Shown here one piece after another: positions 34,348-42,615 of a stretch of 64,000 nt of DNA. The stretch is taken from NCBI GenBank assembly GCA_002748705.1, contig PDSZ01000016.1, positions 49,259 through 113,258 of the forward strand, written 5' to 3'. The DNA is from Candidatus Fermentibacterota bacterium. Its GTDB lineage: Bacteria; Fermentibacterota; Fermentibacteria; Fermentibacterales; Fermentibacteraceae. The notes beneath the pieces were generated by a model. The model made no database searches. It had not been told where the DNA came from and was given only the letters and a program-made list of their open reading frames with translations. The position numbers were made by a program, and so were the translations under genes. Position 1 is the stretch's first letter, and every line of letters begins with the position of its first letter.

Positions 34348-36234
34348 ATGAGTCGTGATAATCTATTCGCAAATGCATTCTACGCTCTGCTTCTTTGCAT
34401 AACCGCTGTTTCTTCAGCAGCAACAGCGGCTCTTTGCATTGCTGCAGCCTCTGCCTCTTATGAAACCCGTCAGTTCAACTGGATTCACGGCCCAGGTTAT
34501 CCGGGGCCTTATCAGTACTGGGCAAAGGCTTTCCATACAGGTGAAAATGTCTACTGGGAAAACGAAGGACATATTCACCTTCAGGGAACCTCCGAAGCAC
34601 ATACTGTCACCGGATCGGAAAGCTGCGACTTCCTTCAGGCAGAAGATATAAATGGAGATGGCTTTTCAGATATCATTGTTTCCAACACCTATGATGCTGA
34701 ACACCTCTGGTTTGAAAATTTAAAAGGTGGTACATCATGGGTAAGGCATGTCATAGATACTTCAAAAATGGGCTGTTACTACTCTGTTCCGTTTGATGCC
34801 GATGGAGATGGCGATATGGATGTATTCGGGGCTATCATGCGCACACCTGACAGCCTGATGTGCTATCTGAATACTGACGGTCAGGGGCTTCAATGGGAAG
34901 AAGTGTACATAGGGGGAATGATAGCCTGCAGACATGCCGAGAGCGCCGACATGGATCACGACGGAGACAGCGACATCGTTGCTGCCAGCTTCAGCAAAAC
35001 AGATGGAGTAAATTGGTACGAAAATGCAGACGGCAGCGGTAAAGAGTGGATTGAACACACCATCATTGAAGAAACCCGATGGGGTGTTCAGGAGATATCA
35101 GTTAATGACCTTGATCAGGATGGCGACCTGGATGTTGCAGCTGCTCATCGAACATGTGACGAGAGTATCATTGTTCTGGAGAATCCGGGAGTTCCGGAGG
35201 TGCCGTGGAAACTCCATGATCTGTACACCGACCCGAAGCTTGGCTCGGAAGGTCTTGACACAGGGGATCTGGATGGTGACGGCGACATTGACATAGCGGA
35301 AGTTGAGTTCAACACCCCGGGATTCGGGCGTGTTATCTGGCTGGAAAATGACGGCGGACCCTTTGAGAACTGGGAGATCCATGTACTCATGGACAGTTTT
35401 CCCGATGCCAGAGGCGCCAGAATTGCAGACATAACAGGAGACGGTTACAACGATATTCTTGCGTCATCAGACATCGTGGATACACCGGACAGCTATGTTT
35501 ACCTTTTTCAGAATCCCGGGCCATCCGGAGGCCTGTGGGCCAGGTATAAGCTGTATGAAGGCCACAGGTTCCGGGATGTGAACTCTGCGGATATTGACAA
35601 TGACGGCTGGCTTGATGTAATCACACTTGACGGTTACCACTCAATTTACTGGCTTTCCGTACAGGGAGACTCCTGCGGCACTATGACCTCTTCCATCAAC
35701 GACATGACCTGCTACCACCCGGTCTGGCAGAACATGGACTGGGAAGGCTGCGAATTGCCTGGCACTGATATGTACTTTCAGGTAAGGGGCAGCAATGATC
35801 CTGATGACCTTGGTGAATGGTCGGAGATGGTTTACGAACCTGGGCCTGTTGCAGGTTTCACCGACAGCACCTTCAGTTACATTCAATACCGGGTTCACAT
35901 GGAGAACTCAAACAATATAGGAACACCTATACTTGACGAGGTTTCATTCTTCTTTGAAGGCGCAGAGGGTATAGAGGAAGGCAGCAGTTCAGGAGCAGCG
36001 CTTCTTCCGCTGCCCTCACCTTCTTCGCTTGGTTCTGTTTCGTTTCAGGTGGCTGAACCGTCAGATGCTGCGCTCTATGTGTACGACCTTTCAGGCAGGT
36101 GTGTTTTCACCGTGTCAGGCCACTGGCAGTCAGGGACTCAGACCGTTCAGCTGCCCTGTCTCCCTGCAGGGCTCTACACTGTAAGGCTGGAATCAGGAAA
36201 CTTCTCTGAAACTGCAAGGGCGGTGAAGCTGTGA
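34348..36234 (+). CDS. Secreted FG-GAP/VCBS repeat protein with T9SS sorting domain
   Basis: 628 aa. ATG 34348 follows GGAGGAAGGAG and opens a signal peptide (hydrophobic to about residue 37, ASA cleavage). At least seven calcium-binding-type repeats of the form D-x-[DN]-x-D-G-x-x-D-[ILV] are visible (DINGDGFSDI, DADGDGDMDV, DMDHDGDSDI, DLDQDGDLDV, DLDGDGDIDI, DITGDGYNDI, DIDNDGWLDV), fitting a beta-propeller. The end (LYVYDLSGRCVF ... LPAGLYTVRLESG) is a T9SS type A sorting domain. Probably a cell-surface Ca2+-dependent adhesion or carbohydrate-binding protein; ligand unknown. Confidence 0.87.
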   Translation: MSRDNLFANAFYALLLCITAVSSAATAALCIAAASASYETRQFNWIHGPGYPGPYQYWAKAFHTGENVYWENEGHIHLQGTSEAHTVTGSESCDFLQAEDINGDGFSDIIVSNTYDAEHLWFENLKGGTSWVRHVIDTSKMGCYYSVPFDADGDGDMDVFGAIMRTPDSLMCYLNTDGQGLQWEEVYIGGMIACRHAESADMDHDGDSDIVAASFSKTDGVNWYENADGSGKEWIEHTIIEETRWGVQEISVNDLDQDGDLDVAAAHRTCDESIIVLENPGVPEVPWKLHDLYTDPKLGSEGLDTGDLDGDGDIDIAEVEFNTPGFGRVIWLENDGGPFENWEIHVLMDSFPDARGARIADITGDGYNDILASSDIVDTPDSYVYLFQNPGPSGGLWARYKLYEGHRFRDVNSADIDNDGWLDVITLDGYHSIYWLSVQGDSCGTMTSSINDMTCYHPVWQNMDWEGCELPGTDMYFQVRGSNDPDDLGEWSEMVYEPGPVAGFTDSTFSYIQYRVHMENSNNIGTPILDEVSFFFEGAEGIEEGSSSGAALLPLPSPSSLGSVSFQVAEPSDAALYVYDLSGRCVFTVSGHWQSGTQTVQLPCLPAGLYTVRLESGNFSETARAVKL

Positions 36235-36238
36235 AACG

Positions 36239-36264
36239 AGGCCCGGAGCTGATGCCCCGGGCTT
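36239..36264 (+). terminator. Terminator-like hairpin after the FG-GAP gene
   Basis: GCCCGG (36241-36246) pairs with CCGGGC (36257-36262), extendable by two weaker pairs, five bases after the stop codon and followed by TTCTTCG. Strong stem, poor U-tract. Confidence 0.5.
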
Positions 36265-36296
36265 CTTCGTAACTGGATCATTAATAAGCCAGCACA

Positions 36297-36404
36297 GTGA
36301 TTCTGCTTGCCGGCTGCTGCCGGGAGCGTTAATGTGCTAACGCAGTGATTCTGCTTGCCGGCTACTGCCGAGAGCGTTAATGTGCTAACGCAGTGATTCT
36401 GCTT
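36297..36404. repeat. 48-bp tandem repeat, two full copies plus a partial one
   Basis: Copies at 36297-36344 and 36345-36392 differ at only a few positions; a third partial copy (about 12 nt, from 36393) is the last codons of the TPR lipoprotein gene. Each unit holds two small inverted repeats (CCGGC-tnct-GCCGG, with one mismatch in copy 2, and CGTTA-atgtgc-TAACG). Read on the minus strand, each unit repeats the lipoprotein's last codons and stop. Confidence 0.85.
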
Positions 36405-37665
36405 TCTGCATGGCTTCCATGGCCTGCTGGTTCCTGCCAAGTGTGCTGTAGGTCTGGGCAAGGTACTCGTAGTAGTCTGCGTTCTCCCCATCGTACTCAA
36501 TGGCGGCAAGAATAGCCTGAAGGGCCATCTGATCTTCTTCAAGCCTGATGTAGTTTGCATAGAGCATGTACCAGGCGTTGGCATACTCCTCAGCTGTCAG
36601 ACCCTGCTTATCTGTGAGCTGGGACATCACGGCGATAGACTCGTCGTAGTTCTCCATGATGAAATTGGCGTGGCCGATCATGGCAAGAACCTGATAAGTG
36701 TCGCCCAGTTTTGCGCGGCATTCCTCAAGGGCCTGAATACCCTCGTCGTATCTTTCCATCTCAATAAATGTGAAGCCTCTGGTGAGAAGAACGCCGGCAA
36801 TCATCTCTTCAGCATCCTCATCGGTTATCCAGCCTTCATCAACACCATTCTGAATTGCTGCAAGAGCGTCATCATAGATACCCAGCGCCTCATCGTACTG
36901 CTGTGAAAGAATGTAGAACTCTGCAAGACCTGTCATAAGATCAGCGCTTGAAGGATCAATCTCAATGGCACTTCTGTAAATCTCAACAGCCTGATTCAGA
37001 TAGCTCTCAGCCTCTTCATCGGTATCAGCATTGATGAAGAAGTTCTTGAGAATGGCGCCTGAGTTGTAGGAAGAAAGAACAACGCTGGCCTGCATTCTGT
37101 TCATGTCTTCTGTAGCCTGCTCGATGAAGGCAGGGTCACTGCTTTCTGCGATGCTCTGCTGATAGAGACCAATCTGTTCCATAGCTATTTCTATTGAAGC
37201 CTCAAAGCGCTCAAGAGCAGTGTCATAGTTATTCTGATTGAGAGCTATGTCACCAAGCATCTGGTCGAACTCAGGACGGGTGGGAACAATACTTTTGCCT
37301 GTTTCCAGCATATTCATTGCGCCGTCAATGTTGCCGTCCTGGGTATATGTGGCTGCAGTGTTGTAGAAAGCAGGCCAGTATGCTGCAAGCTCAGCACCGT
37401 AGGCGGGATCAAGTGTATAAGCCTCAGAGAATGCTTCTGCAGCATCTTCCCATTCCTTTATCATGCTGTGGGCTCTGCCCTTCCAGTACCAAACCTCTGC
37501 ATTGGCGCTTTCTGCTCCGCCAAGAACACTGTCTGCAAGATGAATAGCTTCAGGGTACTCACCATTCTGTATGTGAACCTTGATTCCTGTTACTGCAGGT
37601 GAAGAACAGGCAGCAGCCAGAAGCATTAGCGCAACGGCAGGCGCCAGAACTTTGAAGAGTTTCAA
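36385..37665 (-). CDS. TPR-repeat lipoprotein
   Basis: 426 aa. Lipobox LAAAC with Cys20 as the acylation site. The mature protein is about nine tetratricopeptide-like helix pairs (YWKGRAHSMIKEWEDAAEAFSEAYTLDP, IDGAMNMLETGK, AIEIDPSSADLMTGLAEFYILSQQYDEALGIYDDALA, YLAQTYSTLGRNQQAMEAMQKA), very acidic overall. Probably a periplasmic or outer-membrane scaffold. Its final codons form the partial copy of the adjacent 48-bp repeat. Transcribed divergently from the L,D-transpeptidase gene. Confidence 0.88.
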   Translation of the reverse strand: MKLFKVLAPAVALMLLAAACSSPAVTGIKVHIQNGEYPEAIHLADSVLGGAESANAEVWYWKGRAHSMIKEWEDAAEAFSEAYTLDPAYGAELAAYWPAFYNTAATYTQDGNIDGAMNMLETGKSIVPTRPEFDQMLGDIALNQNNYDTALERFEASIEIAMEQIGLYQQSIAESSDPAFIEQATEDMNRMQASVVLSSYNSGAILKNFFINADTDEEAESYLNQAVEIYRSAIEIDPSSADLMTGLAEFYILSQQYDEALGIYDDALAAIQNGVDEGWITDEDAEEMIAGVLLTRGFTFIEMERYDEGIQALEECRAKLGDTYQVLAMIGHANFIMENYDESIAVMSQLTDKQGLTAEEYANAWYMLYANYIRLEEDQMALQAILAAIEYDGENADYYEYLAQTYSTLGRNQQAMEAMQKAESLR

Positions 37666-37721
37666 TTCAGTCCTCCTGTCAATGATTTAAACAAAAATCG
37701 CCGCAAGGCACGGTAACAGCA

Positions 37722-37750
37722 AATCTGCTTGATAAGGCCCTGAAAGTCAA
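37722..37750 (-). promoter_or_regulatory. Promoter for the TPR lipoprotein gene
   Basis: On the minus strand TTGACT (37745-37750), 17-nt spacer, CAGATT (37722-37727), 57 nt before the ATG. It is back-to-back with the plus-strand promoter at 37763. Confidence 0.4.
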
Positions 37751-37762
37751 CCGCTCAGGGGC

Positions 37763-37791
37763 TTGACCTGAGTTCCAATTCATTGCAGAAT
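37763..37791 (+). promoter_or_regulatory. Promoter for the L,D-transpeptidase gene
   Basis: TTGACC (37763-37768), 17-nt spacer, CAGAAT (37786-37791), 25 nt before the proposed CTG start. Its -35 box is only 12 nt from that of the divergent promoter, so a single regulator could act on both. Confidence 0.4.
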
Positions 37792-37816
37792 TTTCGTTTG
37801 CGAAGGAGGGGTACCG

Positions 37817-38254
37817 CTGAACTGTTTTCTGATTCCATTCCTGCTCTGGCGCAGCATGCTGTTTGCTCTTCCTGAACAGGCAGTTCCGGTAAATTCATCT
37901 GAACGGATAGCCTGTATCAGTGTTGAGGAACAGGTAATAGTCTTTCTTGAAGGAGAGCAGGAAGCAAACCTTGCCCTTGTTTCCACAGGCAGGCCGCCGA
38001 GACACAGCACGCCTACAGGGCAGTTTGAAATACTCTACAAGAGATGGGCGCCTGTCTCAAGCACCTACAGAGTGAGAATGCCATACTGGCAATGCCTTGA
38101 GCCGACGGGAGCAATAGGTCTGCATCAGGCATCGCCTTCTGTTGAACACAGGCTTGGAGAACCTCTTTCACACGGCTGTGTCAGAATGGGAGGCTTCACT
38201 GCAAGGTGGGCCTACTTCTGGCTGCCTGTAGGAGCCAGGGTCTTTATCGACTGA
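37817..38254 (+). CDS. L,D-transpeptidase (YkuD domain)
   Basis: 145 aa if read from CTG 37817. AGGAGG ends 7 nt before that CTG, and the extra residues (NCFLIPFLLWRSMLFALP) form a signal peptide that the first ATG (37856) would cut short. The YkuD catalytic motif SHGCVRMGG is near the C-terminus with the upstream GLHQA His, as expected for a peptidoglycan cross-linking or protein-anchoring transpeptidase. Small for the family: just the catalytic domain. Its stop abuts the convergent manC stop with no gap. Confidence 0.85.
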   Translation: MNCFLIPFLLWRSMLFALPEQAVPVNSSERIACISVEEQVIVFLEGEQEANLALVSTGRPPRHSTPTGQFEILYKRWAPVSSTYRVRMPYWQCLEPTGAIGLHQASPSVEHRLGEPLSHGCVRMGGFTARWAYFWLPVGARVFID

Positions 38255-39283
38255 TCAGGTCAGCTCCGGTTTTTCCCTGTCAAGACTTGCTACGATTTCC
38301 TTTATCTTCTGGGAATCGCTGTCTGCCATTACCAGCGTTGCATCCTCTGTGGATACAACAGAGATTCCGCTGACACCTACAATTACTGTGAGCCTTCCGG
38401 TTTCATCATAGACAATGTTGTTTCTGCAATCAAGTGAAATGGTCTCACCTTTTGAAACACCTGCCTTTTTGGCTCCTGGCCAGTCGCCGATGTCACTCCA
38501 CCTGAATTCCGCAGGCACCATGACAATCCTCTGTGTCTTCTCCATCACACCATAGTCAACTGACTGCGCTTCAAGCGCTTCATAAACTTCCGCTGAAGGT
38601 TCGGTGGTGTCGTCCATTTCAGACAGCGACCGGTAAAGTCCCGGCATGTGCTTTTTCAGCTCTTCAAGAAAAGTATCAACCTTCCACACAAACATTCCTG
38701 AATTCCAGAGGAAATCTCCTGACTCCAGGTATTTTTCTGCTGTGGCAACATCGGGTTTTTCTCTGAATCTTGATACCTTCCAGCCGGAAGAGATGCTCTC
38801 CCCCTTCTGCAGGTAGCCGTATCCTGTTGCAGGATGATCCGGTGTTATTCCTATGGTGCAGAGAAGGTCCTGTTCAGCAAGCTGGACCGCTTTGCGGACA
38901 GTACTCTCAAAACCGCTGACAGGTTCTATGAGATGATCACTGGCTGCAACCACCATGATATCTTTGCAGCATCCCCTTCTTCTGAGGGTTTCAGCAGCCC
39001 AACCGATGCACGCAGCTGTGTTTCTGCCAATTGGTTCCAGAAGAAGATTCTCCTTTTTCATATCCGGCAGCTGGGAAAGAACAGTATTCCTGTGCTCACT
39101 TCCTGTAACAACCATTATGTCACCGGAAGAAGCCAGATCGCTGAATCTCCCTGCTGTGAGCTGTATCATGGTTCCGCCTGGAAAGAGTTCCATGAACTGT
39201 TTCGGGCGTTTTCGAGTGGAGGCCGGCCAGAATCTTGTTCCCCTGCCGCCTGCCATTATCACAGGATGAATCTTCTCTGTCAT
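38255..39283 (-). CDS. manC: Mannose-1-phosphate guanylyltransferase
   Basis: 342 aa, single-domain type. Makes GDP-mannose from GTP and mannose 1-phosphate. Nucleotidyltransferase motif VIMAGGRGTRFWPAS at the start, EPIGRNTAACIG, VAASDHLI (metal Asp), FREKPD with the substrate-binding Lys, and WNSGMFVWK. The C-terminal cupin (mannose-6-phosphate isomerase) domain of bifunctional ManC is absent; that activity is supplied by manA immediately upstream, whose stop overlaps the manC start (TAATG). It supports the glycan genes elsewhere in the window. Confidence 0.95.
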   Translation of the reverse strand: MTEKIHPVIMAGGRGTRFWPASTRKRPKQFMELFPGGTMIQLTAGRFSDLASSGDIMVVTGSEHRNTVLSQLPDMKKENLLLEPIGRNTAACIGWAAETLRRRGCCKDIMVVAASDHLIEPVSGFESTVRKAVQLAEQDLLCTIGITPDHPATGYGYLQKGESISSGWKVSRFREKPDVATAEKYLESGDFLWNSGMFVWKVDTFLEELKKHMPGLYRSLSEMDDTTEPSAEVYEALEAQSVDYGVMEKTQRIVMVPAEFRWSDIGDWPGAKKAGVSKGETISLDCRNNIVYDETGRLTVIVGVSGISVVSTEDATLVMADSDSQKIKEIVASLDREKPELT

Positions 39284-40035
39284 TACAAAATCCTTACTAT
39301 CCAGCTCTCGCCGCTGAGCAGAACACTTCCCCCTTCAGGAAAGAAAAAACACTTCCCTGTGTGATGGTCGTATGCAATCTCCATGGAATCCATCTGATTC
39401 GTTCCGAAAACCGCTTTTCTTATGGCGTAGTCTCCTGTTCCAAGAGGCAGTTCCGTTACCTTTTCCGCTCTTCCCTGATTAGACCAGTTTATAACCTGAA
39501 GCCCCTGCTCTACATGAAGTTCACGGGGCCTTCCATAATCCCAGAGCCTGTATGTAACCGTACAGTTCAGCTGGGCTTCAAGAACAGTCAGACCTCCGCC
39601 GAGAGCATGTACAGTTCCTGCCGGCAGATGAAACAGATCCCCCGGCTTTGCGGAATAATTGAGCAGCAGTTTCTCCACTGTTCCATCACGGACCGCAGCG
39701 GCAAACCTGTCAGGTGATGCTCCGTCCTTAATACCGTGGTAAATCCTTCCGCAGCCTGAAAGCACTGCCCAGGATTCGTCTTTTCTGGGGTCGGAGCCGT
39801 CAAGACCAGGGTGAACCTGAACAGATAAGTCCCTGGAAGCATGAAGTGTTTTCAGTATAACCGGAACTCTGCCGCCGAAGAAGGAATTCAGCAGTCTTTT
39901 TTCACCGGATGGGTTCACAGCAAAGTTTCCGTCGGAGAAAAGCCATATCTCCCCTATGGGCTCTCCCTCTTCCCTCACAGGAGGCAGTGCTCCCCATATG
40001 CGCTCCACCGGCTCAGGTATGCACTGCCAGATCAC
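39283..40035 (-). CDS. manA: Mannose-6-phosphate isomerase, class I
   Basis: 250 aa, from a GTG start with a GTGA overlap to the upstream gene. Zinc cupin motifs: KTLHASRDLSVQVHPG, DESWAVL (Glu), and LPAGTVHALGGGLTVLEAQ. Interconverts fructose 6- and mannose 6-phosphate, feeding manC. At 250 aa it is a short form lacking the helical insertion of larger ManA proteins, common in many bacteria. Confidence 0.92.
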   Translation of the reverse strand: MIWQCIPEPVERIWGALPPVREEGEPIGEIWLFSDGNFAVNPSGEKRLLNSFFGGRVPVILKTLHASRDLSVQVHPGLDGSDPRKDESWAVLSGCGRIYHGIKDGASPDRFAAAVRDGTVEKLLLNYSAKPGDLFHLPAGTVHALGGGLTVLEAQLNCTVTYRLWDYGRPRELHVEQGLQVINWSNQGRAEKVTELPLGTGDYAIRKAVFGTNQMDSMEIAYDHHTGKCFFFPEGGSVLLSGESWIVRIL

Positions 40036-40727
40036 TTTCTCCCTGCAATCGTCTTCATGTATTCAAGTATTCCATGTCCTGTTCCGTCACGCTCAGGATG
40101 CCACTGAACCCCTGTAACCAGAGAATCTGAACTCTCAATGGCTTCAATAAGACCGTCAGGAGCAAATGCTGCCGCCATGAACCCTTCAGGTACCTTTTCA
40201 ATAACCTGATGGTGGCATGAAGAAACCTTTTCACCGCTCTTCAGCGCCTGTGAGAGAAGGGTTCCTTTTACCACATCCACCATGTGAATAACAGGCTTTC
40301 TGTCAATTGATTCATGGGGCACATGATTCAGCCCTGCAGTATCCAGATCCTGAATTAAAGAAACTCCTTCAGCAATGGCAATTATCTGCATTCCCATACA
40401 GATTCCCAGCACAGGAATTGATTTTCTTCCGGCTTCTCTGTAAAGCTCCAGTTCCCAGAGAGGCCTTTCCCTTTCCGGCTCTCTGCTTCCCTGATCTTTT
40501 TTGCCGAAGAGGGAAGGATCAGGGTCTCCGCCTCCGGTGAGAACCAGAAGGTCAGCATCTCTCAATACCTCAGCAGGGTTCCCTCCGGGAAATATTGCAG
40601 CAGGAATAAACCCTGCTTCATAGAGCATACTTACATACGAACTGTTAAGCTGATACCTGTGAGACCCGCAGGTTGCGGCACTCTGTGAAGAACAGGGTTT
40701 CCAGACAGTGGTAAGAGCCGCTTTCAA
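40032..40727 (-). CDS. Class I glutamine amidotransferase-like hydrolase (peptidase C26)
   Basis: 231 aa, TTG start placed directly after the nadA stop. Catalytic triad motifs are visible: LGICMGMQ (nucleophile Cys) and VQWHPE (His and Glu). The order and TGGGDPDPSLFG loop match the gamma-glutamyl-gamma-aminobutyrate hydrolase (PuuD-like) group. The substrate is some gamma-glutamyl compound; with no polyamine operon here, a more specific call is not justified. Confidence 0.85.
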   Translation of the reverse strand: MKAALTTVWKPCSSQSAATCGSHRYQLNSSYVSMLYEAGFIPAAIFPGGNPAEVLRDADLLVLTGGGDPDPSLFGKKDQGSREPERERPLWELELYREAGRKSIPVLGICMGMQIIAIAEGVSLIQDLDTAGLNHVPHESIDRKPVIHMVDVVKGTLLSQALKSGEKVSSCHHQVIEKVPEGFMAAAFAPDGLIEAIESSDSLVTGVQWHPERDGTGHGILEYMKTIAGRK

Positions 40728-41630
40728 CTATCCGAACTCCGTCATTCTCTTAACGGAGACTGCAGCTTTTGCAGCAAGATCAGCAGGTATGGTTATTCCT
40801 TCTCCAGGATTCTCCAGAGCCATCAGCACTTTTTCAGGGGTAGTGAACGACATGTCTTTACAGACTATTCCCCCTGCAGAGGTAAACTCCCTGTCAGGGA
40901 AAAGGGTTTCCAGCCTGTATACCATTCCCTCTTCTGTACCTATGATGAATCTGCAGGCTTTGCTCTTCTCAACCTGCCTTATCATTCCACCGGTACCCAG
41001 AATGTAATCGGCCTCTTTCCAGAAAACAGGGGGGCACTCAGGATGAACCATTACCTCAGCATCAGGCCACTGGGTCTTTTTTGTTCTCAGATCCCTGATA
41101 TCTGCTCCGCTGTGGGCGTGGCATCCACCCTGCCAAAGGTGAACCTGCTTACCTGTCTGCTTTTCAACCCATGTGCCCAGATTGCGGTCAGGGCCGAAGA
41201 TGAGTTCATTTCCAGGGGCTGCCATAGATACCTGAACAGCATTGGCGCTGGTGCAGCAGGACCAGGCTTCTGCCTTTACTTCAACAGTAGAGTTCACATA
41301 CACCACAGCAGGTACTCCAGGGTGCTTCCTCTTCACCTCTCTCAGTTCCTCTGCATTCATGGATGCAGCCAGGGAACAGCTTGACTCAGGCGCTGCAAGA
41401 ATAACTCTGCTGGACGGAGAAAGGAGTTTGGCTGTCTCAGCCATGAACCGGACACCGCAGAACACCACGAGCTCAGAAGCTTCCCTTTCAGCTATTCGGG
41501 AAAGCTCCAGAGAATCTCCAACATGGTCTGCAATGTCCTGAACAGCGCCTGGCTGATAACTGTGGGCCAGAACCAGTGCGTCCTTCTCTCTCTTAAGTCT
41601 TCCTATTTCCTCAGCAATCCTGTCTGTCAA
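40728..41630 (-). CDS. nadA: Quinolinate synthase
   Basis: 300 aa from a TTG at 41630, chosen because AGGAGAGGTGG lies upstream and the protein then starts at the family N-terminus; longer readings run through the mnmA 3' end. NadA is a 4Fe-4S enzyme condensing iminoaspartate with DHAP for NAD synthesis. The three cluster Cys are visible in FCGVRF, SCCTSANAV and VHPECP, with LAHSYQ and GTGGM also conserved. nadB and nadC are not in the window. The start overlaps mnmA by 20 nt. Confidence 0.95.
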   Translation of the reverse strand: MTDRIAEEIGRLKREKDALVLAHSYQPGAVQDIADHVGDSLELSRIAEREASELVVFCGVRFMAETAKLLSPSSRVILAAPESSCSLAASMNAEELREVKRKHPGVPAVVYVNSTVEVKAEAWSCCTSANAVQVSMAAPGNELIFGPDRNLGTWVEKQTGKQVHLWQGGCHAHSGADIRDLRTKKTQWPDAEVMVHPECPPVFWKEADYILGTGGMIRQVEKSKACRFIIGTEEGMVYRLETLFPDREFTSAGGIVCKDMSFTTPEKVLMALENPGEGITIPADLAAKAAVSVKRMTEFG

Positions 41631-42612
41631 TCTGTTTCCACCTCTCCTCAATGGAGATGATTCCTCCGCCTGTAACTGAATCGCCCTCATAGAGAGCGCC
41701 CACCTGCCCTGGAGCAACCGCTTTCTGCGGCTGATCAAAAAGAACTTCCCCTTCGGATCTGTTCCTGTCCAGCACAACCTGTGCAGCAAAGGGAGTTTTT
41801 CTGTATCTGGTCTGAAAGAGGCATCGAAAACTCTCCTGGTCAGGTCTCTGAAGCCAGTTGATACTATTCAACCTGCATTTTTTGCTGTAAAGGTCGTTTT
41901 CGTCACCTATAACCACCTGATTCAGCACTCTGTCAAGTCTTACCACATACTTCTTACCGGCGTGGGCACCTATCCCTTTTCTCTGCCCGGGCGTATACCC
42001 TGCAAGCCCTTCGTGCCTTCCTGTGACCCTTCCTGAAAGATCAACTATCTCACCGGGCTCGAAAACGGCATCATGGGTAAAACACAGATCCTGGCTTTCC
42101 TTTTCAATGAAAGGAAGACCTGATTCCTTTACCTGATTTCTTACATCCTCTTTCAGTGAATCACTGAGCGGGAAAAAGCATCTTGCAAGTATTCCATAAG
42201 GAACAAGGGAAAGAAAATAACTCTGATCCTTTGACCGGTCTGCACCTCTGCAGAGAAAACCGTTCCTCATTCCTGCATAGTGGCCGGTTACAAGCAGCTC
42301 ATTCTTATCAAGAAGCGAAAAAGGCATTGCCAGTTTGACACCTGCATTGCACAGAGCACAGGGATTAGGCGTTAGCCCCTGCTTCATCATTGTCTGCGAA
42401 GGGCCTTTAACCAGTTCCCTGAAACTCTCCTGCCCTGGAATTACTGTGAGTTCCACACCAAGTTCACTGCAGGCTTCAGCTGCCTCAGAGGGAACACCGC
42501 TTTCTCTCACATCAACAAAAACCGCTCTGGTCCGCTGAAACAGTTTTGCAGATCGGAGCAGAGCGGCAGTTGAATCAACCCCGCCTGATACGCAGACCAG
42601 GGCAGATGTCAT
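41611..42612 (-). CDS. mnmA: tRNA-specific 2-thiouridylase
   Basis: 333 aa. Installs 2-thiouridine at the wobble position of Lys, Glu and Gln tRNAs. PP-loop VCVSGGVDSTAAL at residues 6-18; catalytic Cys in TPNPCALCN; second active-site Cys in SQDLCF; RSKDQSYFL loop; C-terminal beta domain with QKAVAPGQ. Somewhat shorter than the E. coli enzyme at the N-terminus, but all motifs are present. Neighbours nadA downstream and apgM upstream at 3 nt. Confidence 0.95.
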   Translation of the reverse strand: MTSALVCVSGGVDSTAALLRSAKLFQRTRAVFVDVRESGVPSEAAEACSELGVELTVIPGQESFRELVKGPSQTMMKQGLTPNPCALCNAGVKLAMPFSLLDKNELLVTGHYAGMRNGFLCRGADRSKDQSYFLSLVPYGILARCFFPLSDSLKEDVRNQVKESGLPFIEKESQDLCFTHDAVFEPGEIVDLSGRVTGRHEGLAGYTPGQRKGIGAHAGKKYVVRLDRVLNQVVIGDENDLYSKKCRLNSINWLQRPDQESFRCLFQTRYRKTPFAAQVVLDRNRSEGEVLFDQPQKAVAPGQVGALYEGDSVTGGGIISIEERWKQIDRQDC

Positions 42613-42615
42613 TTA

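Noticed and set aside
36297..36404. Possible CRISPR array
   Set aside because: Copies are directly tandem with no spacers, and one is part of a coding sequence.
36174..36584. Open frame with repeated KQNHCVSTLTL peptides
   Set aside because: The peptide repeat is only the 48-bp DNA repeat read in a third frame, running over the real lipoprotein gene.
41631..41789. 5' extension of nadA
   Set aside because: Covers the mnmA 3' end in another frame; TTG 41630 has a Shine-Dalgarno and fits the family length.
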